Shown here: positions 54,468-62,923 of the stretch, piece by piece
Position numbering within the stretch: the stretch's first letter is position 1
Layout: each line of letters begins with the position of its first letter
From: a virus
Direction: 5' to 3' (one strand)
Length of the DNA: 64,000 nt
Virus record (IMG/VR): IMGVR_UViG_3300020452_000548
Coordinates: 1-64,000 of that record
Made by a program: the position numbers and the translations under genes
Notes under the pieces: generated by a model
The model's database searches: none
Told to the model about the DNA's origin: nothing
The model's input: the letters and a program-made list of their open reading frames with translations, nothing else

Positions 54468-55430
54468 TTACTCATCCTCCCAAGGTATTGCTGTTGCACC
54501 ATATCGTGGGCAGAACGCCTTGACCCTGCACCATGGCTCACAAATGTATGGAACAGCACCTAACGGCTTCAATAGAAAGCTATCTCCGTTATAGCTACCG
54601 TCATACCCTTGATGTGATTTGATTAAATCGCTAATGTCCTTCTTCATTAGAGCTATTTCTGGTGACTTTACGGTTTCAATGACTCTAAACACACGGTCAT
54701 CGTATTCTTCAAACAAACCACCTGTATGATCCCACCCCCAGTATGATGTATTCACGCCTTTCAACTTGGGATGGTCGCAGATAGTAAGAAGATAGACATA
54801 GAACGCCATCTCCTTACGCATTGATTCCCATTTGCTTTTCTTATCCTTGAATACACCCGTTTTCAATTCATGAAGATGAATAGCTCCATCCTCATCCATG
54901 AACATCCTATCTATTATCCCGGTAAGATGTACCTTTTGACCGTCTATCTCAACCAAAGCATTCAATGTAATTTCATTACCGACTGGTTTGAAATATTCAG
55001 GGTTGCTAACCATGAATCTCTTAGCTTCAGCGACAAAGAGCTTGTCGAGATGTTCTTGCTCTCCTAGCTCAAAGACACCCCTCTTAGGACTGGAATTAGG
55101 TATGAATGTTCGAAAGTGCTTGAGGACTTTTTCATAGCCGTGCTTCTTTAGAGCAACGGCATCTTCAATATCAAGGTCGTTGTAAAAGTCCTCAGTAGCA
55201 TCATGCACATTACTTCCCCGTATCATAGCTTCAGTTTCTGGTTCTTTGACACCAAGAACCCGCTTGATGAAGTATTGTTGTTGGCAGAAGCTGTAATCGC
55301 CTACTGATGACTTAGACATTCTGAGTATAACATTCTCCGGCATACCGGGATGATATTGGTAGCTGGATTCTAAATCAGGATGACCCGGCACGGGATATGA
55401 TCGTGCAGGTCTGATTTCCATTCCTCTCAC
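54468..55430 (-). CDS. Cas4/AddB-like Fe-S nuclease (PD-(D/E)XK)
   Basis: 320 aa from GTG 55430 (GTGA overlap with the ATPase gene); ATG 55421 is an alternative. RecB-family nuclease motifs: GSNVHDATE (His 76), GIIDRMF (Asp 174), HLHELKTG (Glu 188, Lys 190), and EMAFYVYLL in place of the usual QxxxY. Four Cys (49 in SFCQQQYF, and 297, 301, 307 in CEPWCRVKAFC) match the Fe-S ligand layout of Cas4, Dna2 and AddB. Viral Cas4-like enzymes resect DNA ends and act with RecA/Sak4-type proteins, here encoded just upstream. No CRISPR array or cas gene is nearby, so a replication/recombination role is more likely. Confidence 0.85.
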   Translation of the reverse strand: MRGMEIRPARSYPVPGHPDLESSYQYHPGMPENVILRMSKSSVGDYSFCQQQYFIKRVLGVKEPETEAMIRGSNVHDATEDFYNDLDIEDAVALKKHGYEKVLKHFRTFIPNSSPKRGVFELGEQEHLDKLFVAEAKRFMVSNPEYFKPVGNEITLNALVEIDGQKVHLTGIIDRMFMDEDGAIHLHELKTGVFKDKKSKWESMRKEMAFYVYLLTICDHPKLKGVNTSYWGWDHTGGLFEEYDDRVFRVIETVKSPEIALMKKDISDLIKSHQGYDGSYNGDSFLLKPLGAVPYICEPWCRVKAFCPRYGATAIPWEDE

Positions 55431-56725
55431 TCCGATGAATCCTTTACATCATCGGGGTGTGAAAACGAACCATCTCTTAATCCCGGCCAACCATACCATG
55501 CTGAACCTGCGGGATCTCTTCTGAATATCTTGACCCTGCCTGTTGCATACAAGCTCGCTCTATTCTCAACAAGAGTAGCAAAGGACTCACTAACGCCTGT
55601 TAGCTTACCTGTCGCATCTCTTTCTTGAACCACTTCACCGACTACTAATTGTTGCAGCTTACCTTCTGTTCCGTCTAACCAAGCAGGTACTTCGCCACCT
55701 ACAACGACATTACCATCGCCATCGTAGTTTTTCTTCATGTGAGTTAGAAGATAGACATGAACGCCTCTTCGAGATAACTCTTGAAGTGCCGTAATAGCTG
55801 AATAATATCTCACCTTTCTGATGTTCCAATTGAATCTACCTGAGCCAAGAAGCTCTTTGTGAGGCTTACCCGATACAGATATTCCATCAACACCTAATCC
55901 CAAATCCTCAACCTTCATGAGAGTTTCACAGATGTTTAACCATTGGTCTGCACCGTCAAAAACTACGGTCTTGAGATAAGGACTGGGCATACGGCCATGC
56001 TGTCTAAAATATTCATTCTGCTTATCTGCCATTTCTATCTGCGCTCTTAGAATATCCATGACCTTCTGATATGTTGCAGGGAAATCGTAAGGTATTCTGC
56101 TTGTACTGTCGGGGTCAATAACCCAAGGGTCTAGCACAACAATGTTAGCTGAGCCACCATGATGAGCTGACTTGGTTGTTTCACCCGCAGTATCAAAATC
56201 ATGTAAATGAACCTCAGCACCATTGGCTTTTTCTTCATCAGTCAATGAATCAAGAGCCGAACCAGTCTTACCCGATTTGGGTGGTGCAGCCCAACCAACA
56301 AACACAGGTGGCTTGTTAGATAGGTGTGCTATGTTTCTCGCACCTTTGATTTGATTCCATGCAGGGTTGCTACTGTGAGTCATCCAATTCTTCTGGGCCT
56401 GTGCAGGTTTAGTCTGCTTAACTACAACAGGTTCTGGATCAGCTTTGGCGATTTGCGGAGCTACGGGTGGCGTAGGTGTTGATGCACCTGTGGCCTTCTT
56501 GTATTCCTCTTCAAGAGCTTCCATCTCATCCAACATCTCATCAGGCATACCATCCTTTAGCTCGGATACGAAATCATTCGTAGGAGCTTCTGGTACATTA
56601 CCCTCAAACCCCGAAGGGAGATTGAAGGACTGGGTAGGTGTTTTTGATGGCTTCTTCTCGATTGCGCCCTTTTCTGAGCTGGTATCAATCGGTTCAAAAC
56701 TCTCAAAGAATCCTGTTCCACTCAC
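55427..56725 (-). CDS. RecA-like ATPase, Sak4-type recombinase candidate
   Basis: 432 aa from GTG 56725, overlapping the upstream stop (GTGA); GTG 56740 would overlap further. Residues 1-115 are acidic and Pro-rich, probably disordered. Then Walker A APPKSGKT (147-154), LHDFDTAG, and Walker B YLKTVVFDGADQW (Asp 257), with LQELSRRGVHVYLLTHMKKN behind, as in Sak4/AAA_24 and RadA-like single-domain ATPases. C-terminal beta part to the end. Sak4 proteins aid strand annealing together with an SSB, and the gene next upstream looks like an SSB. It likely drives recombination-based replication. Confidence 0.75.
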   Translation of the reverse strand: MSGTGFFESFEPIDTSSEKGAIEKKPSKTPTQSFNLPSGFEGNVPEAPTNDFVSELKDGMPDEMLDEMEALEEEYKKATGASTPTPPVAPQIAKADPEPVVVKQTKPAQAQKNWMTHSSNPAWNQIKGARNIAHLSNKPPVFVGWAAPPKSGKTGSALDSLTDEEKANGAEVHLHDFDTAGETTKSAHHGGSANIVVLDPWVIDPDSTSRIPYDFPATYQKVMDILRAQIEMADKQNEYFRQHGRMPSPYLKTVVFDGADQWLNICETLMKVEDLGLGVDGISVSGKPHKELLGSGRFNWNIRKVRYYSAITALQELSRRGVHVYLLTHMKKNYDGDGNVVVGGEVPAWLDGTEGKLQQLVVGEVVQERDATGKLTGVSESFATLVENRASLYATGRVKIFRRDPAGSAWYGWPGLRDGSFSHPDDVKDSSE

Positions 56726-58065
56726 GGCAAGCCACTCCACTTGTCGTCTGAGTTACCAAATCCATCAAATTGGGCAACATCGTTAGTGTCGGCAGGTGGG
56801 GGCGGAGATACGATTGAGCGTAGCGGTAGTGCATACACATTCAATCCATCCATGTTGTAGTTAATATCTCCAGAATCACGGCTAATCCATGTCCTTGTTT
56901 GAATAACGCACCATACCCTTGAGCCTTGTTGGTAGTCATGCCAACCATCTTCCTTCTTTACCTTGTGAGCATGATGGTCATTCACATGAGTAGCATTGAG
57001 ATTTACCCATACGCCTGAGTTAGATGGATCTTCCCTTCTCAAGCTTTGATTAGTCAGAACGATAGGATGCCTTGCACCACCTTCTGCATACTCATCGGGC
57101 TTACCATCAGAATTGATGTAATCTACTTCACCCATAACGGCAAATATCGGGCCAATTTCTCCACCGTTGTTCATGGTGATTTTATTCTCGGCTGAATCGT
57201 GGTAATTCATGTAGTCCTCAAGAGGGCATACAGGAACGAATTGAGCTATGTATTGGTCGGGTTGGAACATAGCGTTGGCCTTAGACAACGATTCTTCTGG
57301 AACCCAATCAAGACCATAGTTAGGGTCAAGGTTGCGAGCTTCTAAGATTCTTTCTTCTGTACCCCATGATGTTGCTTCTTCTGCTCTAAAGCTGATTGGG
57401 ACATTCATCACTAGCTTAACATTTGCCGCATCAAAGGCACACTCCAATATGACTGGAGCTTGTGGGCCTTCGGATAGAAACTTGTCAATGGTATTACCGG
57501 AGAACACCCATCGTGCCTTCCAAAGATATGCAATCTTTGGCTTACGATCTTGCTTCAATAGACAAATGTTAGCCACGCCACTATTGATTGGTATAACCCA
57601 ATTCGGTGGGTTCTCTTGCGTTCCGGGTTCAGTATGCAATCTGTTATCAGTCGCATCAACGGCAACCCAATTGCCGTTATCGAAATAAACACGGCCAATG
57701 GGGATATTCTTATCGTTATTCACGATACCATACTTGAGAACATTATCCATGTTGATTTCAGCTGCATCAACGGCATTCTGCCTTTGCCTTCTCATGTTGT
57801 CTTGCCTACCTAAGTATCCGATAATCATACCAACTTGTGTTTCACCTGAGCCACTACCGCCACCTGCTCTCCTTGCTGATGCTGCGTAGTATTGCTTGAA
57901 TACATCCAATTTGTCGTCTTTGTCCCAGTTATCTAATGATTCGCCCTGTGCGACCCATAAATCGGATAGAGCTGTTTTCAGCCATTCCGTAAATGCTGTT
58001 TCAACCTCATCCTTAGACAATCCTCTTTCTTTTGCTGTTGCTTTCAATTCCTGTGCGTATGTCAT
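56722..58065 (-). CDS. probable single-stranded DNA-binding protein
   Basis: 447 aa, ATG with GGAGAGAG upstream, first gene after a promoter. No strong signature, but beta-rich stretches with exposed aromatic and basic residues (VYFDNGNWVAVDATDNRLHT, KIAYLWKARWVFSGN, SRVWCVIQTRTWISRDSGDI) fit OB-type folds, and the end is Pro-rich then acidic with an aromatic (DDKWSGLP) as in SSB tails. Position directly ahead of a Sak4-like ATPase and a Cas4-like nuclease supports the SSB role. All of this is inference; another nucleic-acid-binding role is possible. Confidence 0.5.
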   Translation of the reverse strand: MTYAQELKATAKERGLSKDEVETAFTEWLKTALSDLWVAQGESLDNWDKDDKLDVFKQYYAASARRAGGGSGSGETQVGMIIGYLGRQDNMRRQRQNAVDAAEINMDNVLKYGIVNNDKNIPIGRVYFDNGNWVAVDATDNRLHTEPGTQENPPNWVIPINSGVANICLLKQDRKPKIAYLWKARWVFSGNTIDKFLSEGPQAPVILECAFDAANVKLVMNVPISFRAEEATSWGTEERILEARNLDPNYGLDWVPEESLSKANAMFQPDQYIAQFVPVCPLEDYMNYHDSAENKITMNNGGEIGPIFAVMGEVDYINSDGKPDEYAEGGARHPIVLTNQSLRREDPSNSGVWVNLNATHVNDHHAHKVKKEDGWHDYQQGSRVWCVIQTRTWISRDSGDINYNMDGLNVYALPLRSIVSPPPPADTNDVAQFDGFGNSDDKWSGLP

Positions 58066-58090
58066 TCTCTTCTCTCTCCAATTACTGTTC

Positions 58091-58122
58091 GGGGAATCTT
58101 CGGATAGTCATACAATACTTAA
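58091..58122 (-). promoter_or_regulatory. promoter with TATA box and shared operator-like motif
   Basis: On the - strand TTAAGTAT (58122-58115) overlaps the upstream stop codon. Six bases further is a motif that reads GGGAATCTTCGGATAGT on the + strand (58092-58108), matching the motif at 51075-51090 except for two differences. The transcription start would be near 58091, leaving a 26-nt leader with SD. Confidence 0.5.
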
Positions 58123-58490
58123 CATCTCACACCCAATAGCTGTTCTAGGTGTGATATTGTAGCTACAACTTCATCATGCGTTGTTGGCTGTGTAATTTCT
58201 CCATTAGTAACTCTAACCATTTCTATACCATAAGAAGTAGGAGATAAATCTTCAATACCATCTATGGCCTCAAGTAGTAATGATATTTCATCGGGCTTAG
58301 AATACGACCCTCTTGCTTCCACACCGATGTTATCTAAAGCTCGAAGAATACTTTTGTTAGTCCTATTGAACCATAATTCTGGTCTGATTATGTATCCACA
58401 GCTAATCTCTTTGGTTATCTGACACTTGATACCACCACGAAGATTGGTCGCCAACACAATCAAATCTTTGATTTCTGGTGTTAGCTCCAT
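58119..58490 (-). CDS. hypothetical protein
   Basis: 123 aa, ATG overlapping the end of the ligase-like gene by 10 bp. Helix-rich at the start (LTPEIKDLIVLATNLRGGIK), then a mixed region (SILRALDNIGVEARGSYSKP, DEISLLLEAIDGIEDL) that slightly recalls LAGLIDADG-type segments but lacks their conserved ends, and a helical C-terminus. No function assigned. It closes the methyltransferase group before the promoter of the recombination genes. Confidence 0.65.
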   Translation of the reverse strand: MELTPEIKDLIVLATNLRGGIKCQITKEISCGYIIRPELWFNRTNKSILRALDNIGVEARGSYSKPDEISLLLEAIDGIEDLSPTSYGIEMVRVTNGEITQPTTHDEVVATISHLEQLLGVRC

Positions 58491-59899
58491 CCAATTTCCT
58501 CCACACCTATTACATCTGAAATGCCCGATGATGGACTTCCTTTGACTATATTACCTGATATGTATGGGCCGTAATCACCCCACCCCGCAGCATCAACAGC
58601 TACTTCAACAAAGCATGGAACATCAACTCTAATGTTCTCCCCTTCTTGCATCTTGTAAGTGGATTCTATGTGTCTCTTGATGTATTTTGTAGCTTCAGCA
58701 TTTGATTCTAGCTCGCCAAGAGGATAGTACCCTAATCCATCTCTTGCAGATACAGTCCAGACGGGATAAGGTGCAGATCCAGTCTGAAGCTGAACCACCT
58801 TACCATTAGTCACTCTCAAAACTCTTGGCTTTTTCTCAGCTCTAATCAGAACCAACTCATCGGATGTATTCTCATAAGACAATATCCCCCTCGCATTTCT
58901 TAGCACTACCGGGTTCTTTTCAGATAACTCAACAACCGATAATGGATCATCTAATTCAGTAAGAACCTTGATTGCCCATCGTGCTATTGTTTCTTTAACC
59001 CACTTCCTACGAGATTCAAATGACATTTTCGTATCATCGGGCGTGAGCCAATCAACAATCAACAACGGATTATCTCTCATCTCAGCATAATCGCACAGGT
59101 AAATCCCGTTTGGTATGTTAGCACCCTGCGCCCAACCTCTCAATGTAGTGGGGGCTTCCGGCAACTCGCCACCCGATGCCGTGAATCCCAAACATTGGTT
59201 GTCATTGATATGTATAGTTACCCACGCACCTTCAGCATTTTCAACAAAACATTTGGTGAATTGGATTGAGGCGGGGTCATCAACAAAGGTCGGAGATGGA
59301 ATCACCAAAGGCCAACCGTTTCTGGGCCTAATTACTTCATACTCAAAAGCCCCACCCGATAACAACATGGCCGTTTTCTTCAAACCAGTTAGGTTGATTG
59401 ATGAACGAATATGATGGAATCTCTCTCCATTAGCCTTAGCAAGCCCAGAAATAATATCACGCCTCTTTGCAGGGCCACCCCTAACACTTAACCTATGCAA
59501 AAACACCTTCATATCTCGACTGTTGAGTTTGAAGAATAATGGATGAAGAAGCTTAGACCTTGTTTCATTGTCTATGTTTGGTTTCAATATGCCTTCTATG
59601 CGAGTATAAGCAGATAACATAGACATATCCGTAACTTCGCTTTCACAAAGCTGACTGAGCAACACCAATGGATCTGGACTATCCTCAACCTCAGATGGGA
59701 ATGCACCAGTCAGCAGGTAATACATCTCACGAAAATCCTCATCAGACAATCTAAACTCAGAAGCTGGAGAATAGAAGAAAAAGGCCACAGGCCATTGATT
59801 GCTTGATGCGGCAATTAAATTGTTAGCAATTAAATCTGAACGGTTTCGAGCTTTAGTCAAGACTCTCCATGTTTCTGCGATAGCTCGGTATGATAGCAT
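58481..59899 (-). CDS. DNA-ligase-like protein with lost catalytic residues
   Basis: 472 aa from ATG 59899 with GGTGA 5 nt upstream; GTG 59908 overlaps the upstream stop and is also possible. The order of parts is that of ATP-dependent DNA ligases: a helical N-terminal DNA-binding domain (about 1-165; KLLHPLFFKLNSRDMKVFLH), a nucleotidyltransferase-like part starting near GWPLVIPSP, and an OB-like C-terminus (VDVPCFVEVAVDAAGWGDYG, PYISGNIV). The motif I place reads VENAEGAWVTIH (no Lys), motif III YLCDYAEM, motif IIIa LLIVDWLTPDDTKMSFESRR, motif IV RGIL. Without the nucleophile Lys it should not form the ligase-AMP intermediate. A DNA-binding or partner role is possible. Confidence 0.55.
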   Translation of the reverse strand: MLSYRAIAETWRVLTKARNRSDLIANNLIAASSNQWPVAFFFYSPASEFRLSDEDFREMYYLLTGAFPSEVEDSPDPLVLLSQLCESEVTDMSMLSAYTRIEGILKPNIDNETRSKLLHPLFFKLNSRDMKVFLHRLSVRGGPAKRRDIISGLAKANGERFHHIRSSINLTGLKKTAMLLSGGAFEYEVIRPRNGWPLVIPSPTFVDDPASIQFTKCFVENAEGAWVTIHINDNQCLGFTASGGELPEAPTTLRGWAQGANIPNGIYLCDYAEMRDNPLLIVDWLTPDDTKMSFESRRKWVKETIARWAIKVLTELDDPLSVVELSEKNPVVLRNARGILSYENTSDELVLIRAEKKPRVLRVTNGKVVQLQTGSAPYPVWTVSARDGLGYYPLGELESNAEATKYIKRHIESTYKMQEGENIRVDVPCFVEVAVDAAGWGDYGPYISGNIVKGSPSSGISDVIGVEEIGWS

Positions 59900-59904
59900 C
59901 GTAA

Positions 59905-61374
59905 TCACCAATAATCAGACAGTCTAATCTGCCCCAATCTAAATCCACTTGCGATAGATGCGACTCTATTTGGAATTAAAGCTGCAAACTCTTCATTCAA
60001 TTCGCAGATAACTGCATTTCTATTGTGTAGTATTGCGACACCTGCTGTTGTTCCCGAACCCCCAAACGGATCCAAAACAACTGAAGAAATGACTGGATGT
60101 TCATCAAGAGGCATATCGCTCTTGTATATCTGCATAATCTTGATTCTATCTTTTGTTTTGTTTTCTATGATTCTCTTCTTTACATCACTTGCAGGTTGAG
60201 CCATTGAAGATTCGTAATCCTTCTGATTATCTCCAAAGTACTCTCCCTTTGTAGTAACGCCCCATGTCGTTTTAGCCACCTGTGCAGGTGTCATCTCAGC
60301 AGGGATTACTACTTCTTCCATCACTAACTCACCAAAGCATTCACAACTTGGTTGCCAATCATTTCCTATTCTTGTATATGGTGAGCCACATTCGCCACAG
60401 CAACCGTGAGCTGATGTTGAAGCTAACACGCATGGTTCAATCAGCTCTGGTGGAAATACTGCGAAGTGTGCGCCTTTGTATGGCTTGGTAGTAACAGTCC
60501 ATACTGAACGCTTGTTTCTACCACTACCATTTGATACCCATTCATCACCACCAATCCCACCAGATACTGCTTGATGGTCTGCACCACCCTGCCTACTTCT
60601 GAAGCTATTGCCTGAACGACCACCACCATCTCTTTCTTTGATTGCTACATGATCGTAGTAATACTTCTTGTTCTTAGTGAGTAGGAATATGTATTCATGG
60701 GATTTAGTAGGTCTATCTTTAACACTCTCAGGCATGGGATTAGGCTTATTCCAAATAACATCTGAACGCAGATACCAACCATCAGCTCGTAATGCGAAAG
60801 CAAGCATCCAAGGTATTCCAATCAAGTCTTTTGGCTTGATTTCATCGTGAGTCCTATCTGTTGGCCTTGTCTTGCCCTTACCGCCTGTTGCATTATGATG
60901 AGCTTTGTTCAGACTGTCTGTTCTCGCAGCTTGGACTTCTGCATCTTTCATACCGCTACGACCTTTACCGCCCCAGTATGAATCACCTATGTTCAGCCAT
61001 AAGCTACCTGTTGGCTTCAGCTTCTTTCTTACCAGTCTAAACACTTCGACCAAGTTTTCTATGAATTGCTCAGGCGTATCTTCCAAACCTATTTGCTCAT
61101 CAATCCGTGTAGCACCGCATTTTAGACAGGCGTTTGATTTACCGCCTCTATGAGCCACTTCGGGTCTGAGAACATTCTTACCCCTCTTAGGATCATTCCA
61201 TTTGGTATCCATAGATACTGTATGCTCGCAGTTAGGGTCGCCCCCTTCCCATTCAGCCGTTCCGTAATCTCGAAGGCCGTAATATGGCGGAGATGTTATG
61301 CAAGTATCAATGGACTCATCCTCTAATTCATGTAATGAATCGAGGCAGTTACCTAATAGCAACCTGTAGCTCAC
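59905..61374 (-). CDS. beta-class DNA methyltransferase (N4-cytosine type motif)
   Basis: 489 aa, GTG start overlapping the previous stop (GTGA). Motif IV TSPPYYGL (28-33) comes first and motif I LDPFGGSGTTAGVA last, the beta-class order; the SPPY form is frequent in N4-cytosine enzymes, though N6-adenine cannot be excluded. Between them are LRADGWYLRSDVIWNKPNPM (motif VIII-like) and a long insert with Cys pairs (CLKCG, CCGEC, CECF) that may bind zinc. No restriction endonuclease gene is next to it, so it is probably an orphan that protects viral DNA. Confidence 0.85.
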   Translation of the reverse strand: MSYRLLLGNCLDSLHELEDESIDTCITSPPYYGLRDYGTAEWEGGDPNCEHTVSMDTKWNDPKRGKNVLRPEVAHRGGKSNACLKCGATRIDEQIGLEDTPEQFIENLVEVFRLVRKKLKPTGSLWLNIGDSYWGGKGRSGMKDAEVQAARTDSLNKAHHNATGGKGKTRPTDRTHDEIKPKDLIGIPWMLAFALRADGWYLRSDVIWNKPNPMPESVKDRPTKSHEYIFLLTKNKKYYYDHVAIKERDGGGRSGNSFRSRQGGADHQAVSGGIGGDEWVSNGSGRNKRSVWTVTTKPYKGAHFAVFPPELIEPCVLASTSAHGCCGECGSPYTRIGNDWQPSCECFGELVMEEVVIPAEMTPAQVAKTTWGVTTKGEYFGDNQKDYESSMAQPASDVKKRIIENKTKDRIKIMQIYKSDMPLDEHPVISSVVLDPFGGSGTTAGVAILHNRNAVICELNEEFAALIPNRVASIASGFRLGQIRLSDYW

Positions 61375-62912
61375 TCAGACCCCCCTAAGAAATCAAGAAG
61401 CGATGGTTGTTTGATTCTCTTCATAGTCAAATCCTCAGTTATTTCGTATTCACCCGAATGAGCTATCCTTGCCCGTGCGATTTTCACATAATTCTCATCC
61501 ATCTCTATACCAATGAAGCTGAATCCTTCCAAGTTTGCAGCTATCCCGGTTGTCCCACTACCCATGAATGGGTCAAGTGTGATGCCGTTTGGTGGTGTAA
61601 CAAGCCTACACAAATATCTCATCAAATCTACTGGTTTGACTGTGGGGTGGGTATTCTTTCTCAGAATGCCCCCTCTATTACGAGGATTGTTAGCTCCATC
61701 CTTTGATGTATCTTCTCTATCACTAACATTCTGAGCTTCAAAATTATCCAACCCTGCTTCTTTCTCTTTACCCGATGGTTTGGCGCAATAGAAGAATCGA
61801 GATGCACCGCCTTCATCGCCAATCTGGAATGTATGTCTTTCTTGTTGAACGCCATAGGTATTGAATTGCCCGCCTTTAGCTATTGAATCCATATCTCCTG
61901 ATTTCAAATGCCCGCTTTGCTCATCAAGAGCCTCGCCCGCTTCTTCATCAAGAATCACATTTGAGGGGAATCTACCTTGTTTTGGTTGATAGAAGAATCG
62001 AGATGCACCACCCAATCCGTCAAAGACACCGTTTGAATCACCTTCATTCTTTGATGAGGTACTCCATGAATTACCTGTTCCGCCTGATGTTGTTGTCTTT
62101 CTTGTAGCACTCATCATGTTGCCTACATTTGGTGCTTGCTCGTCAAGAATCTCGCCAGCTTCCTTATCCATAATTACATTCGCAGGGAAGCGACCTTTAC
62201 CTATGTCTTGAACACCGAAATTGCCCCCATGTAATTTGTTTCTTTCTTTACCTGCATTTGAGCCATCAATTCGTGAAGTGCCACCTTCTGCACCAATTCG
62301 GCAACCATCAATGTTTATCCCACCAGTCCCATGCTCAAGCACATTCTCAATTACTGTGCCGTCAATAGGCTTACGAGCTACTACAACAGGCTCATGAGCT
62401 GGTTTGAGAGCTGTCCCCCAACCTTCCCATTCTTTCGCTTTGGGTGATGTGGCTTTAGTAATATCATACTCGCCACCCATTTCACTTGAACCGCCTGTAC
62501 TCATATTGTAAGATGTTAGATGTGTTTCTGGTGAGCCACTACGACCTATCCCAATTACTTCTGATTCTACACCTTCGGCCTTGTCTATCGCCTTGCTGAT
62601 GTTCAATGACTTTGGGAATCCGCTACCATAAATCCACATGATTTGATCACGAATCTCAAACCCCGCATCCTCGACATTGACAGCTAACCTATGATATGTC
62701 CTTGAACCTGCAAATGCGAGAAGATGACCTCCGGGCTTGAGAACCCTAAGAGCTTCTTTCCAGATTTCAACTGAAGGCACATCATAATCCCATTGTTTGC
62801 CCATAAAGCTGAGTCCGTATGGTGGATCGGTCACAATTGAATCAACCGAATTATCCGCCATTTCCCTCATCGCTACTAAACAATCATTACAAATTAACTG
62901 ACTTGATACCAT
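61371..62912 (-). CDS. beta-class DNA methyltransferase with duplicated target-region module
   Basis: 513 aa, ATG with GAGGTGA 6 nt upstream. Motif IV VTDPPYGL (27-34) precedes motif I LDPFMGSGTTGIAAN near the end. The central region has two copies of a module: GRFPANVIMDKEAGEILDEQ ... GGASRFFYQPK and GRFPSNVILDEEAGEALDEQ ... GGASRFFYCAK. One such module is usual in phage enzymes of this type; two suggest a widened or double recognition region. DPPY fits N6-adenine or N4-cytosine methylation. Lies between two other methyltransferase genes, no nuclease partner. Confidence 0.85.
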   Translation of the reverse strand: MVSSQLICNDCLVAMREMADNSVDSIVTDPPYGLSFMGKQWDYDVPSVEIWKEALRVLKPGGHLLAFAGSRTYHRLAVNVEDAGFEIRDQIMWIYGSGFPKSLNISKAIDKAEGVESEVIGIGRSGSPETHLTSYNMSTGGSSEMGGEYDITKATSPKAKEWEGWGTALKPAHEPVVVARKPIDGTVIENVLEHGTGGINIDGCRIGAEGGTSRIDGSNAGKERNKLHGGNFGVQDIGKGRFPANVIMDKEAGEILDEQAPNVGNMMSATRKTTTSGGTGNSWSTSSKNEGDSNGVFDGLGGASRFFYQPKQGRFPSNVILDEEAGEALDEQSGHLKSGDMDSIAKGGQFNTYGVQQERHTFQIGDEGGASRFFYCAKPSGKEKEAGLDNFEAQNVSDREDTSKDGANNPRNRGGILRKNTHPTVKPVDLMRYLCRLVTPPNGITLDPFMGSGTTGIAANLEGFSFIGIEMDENYVKIARARIAHSGEYEITEDLTMKRIKQPSLLDFLGGSE

Positions 62913-62923
62913 ACATTTTCACC

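Noticed and set aside
54353-54559. Longer N-terminus of the primase reaching into the nuclease gene
   Set aside because: The extra residues match no primase sequence and the space is filled by a better-supported 40-codon gene in another frame.
54468-55430. Cas4-like gene as part of a CRISPR-Cas locus
   Set aside because: No cas1, cas2, effector or array nearby; neighbours are recombination and primase genes, so a replication nuclease is the simpler reading.
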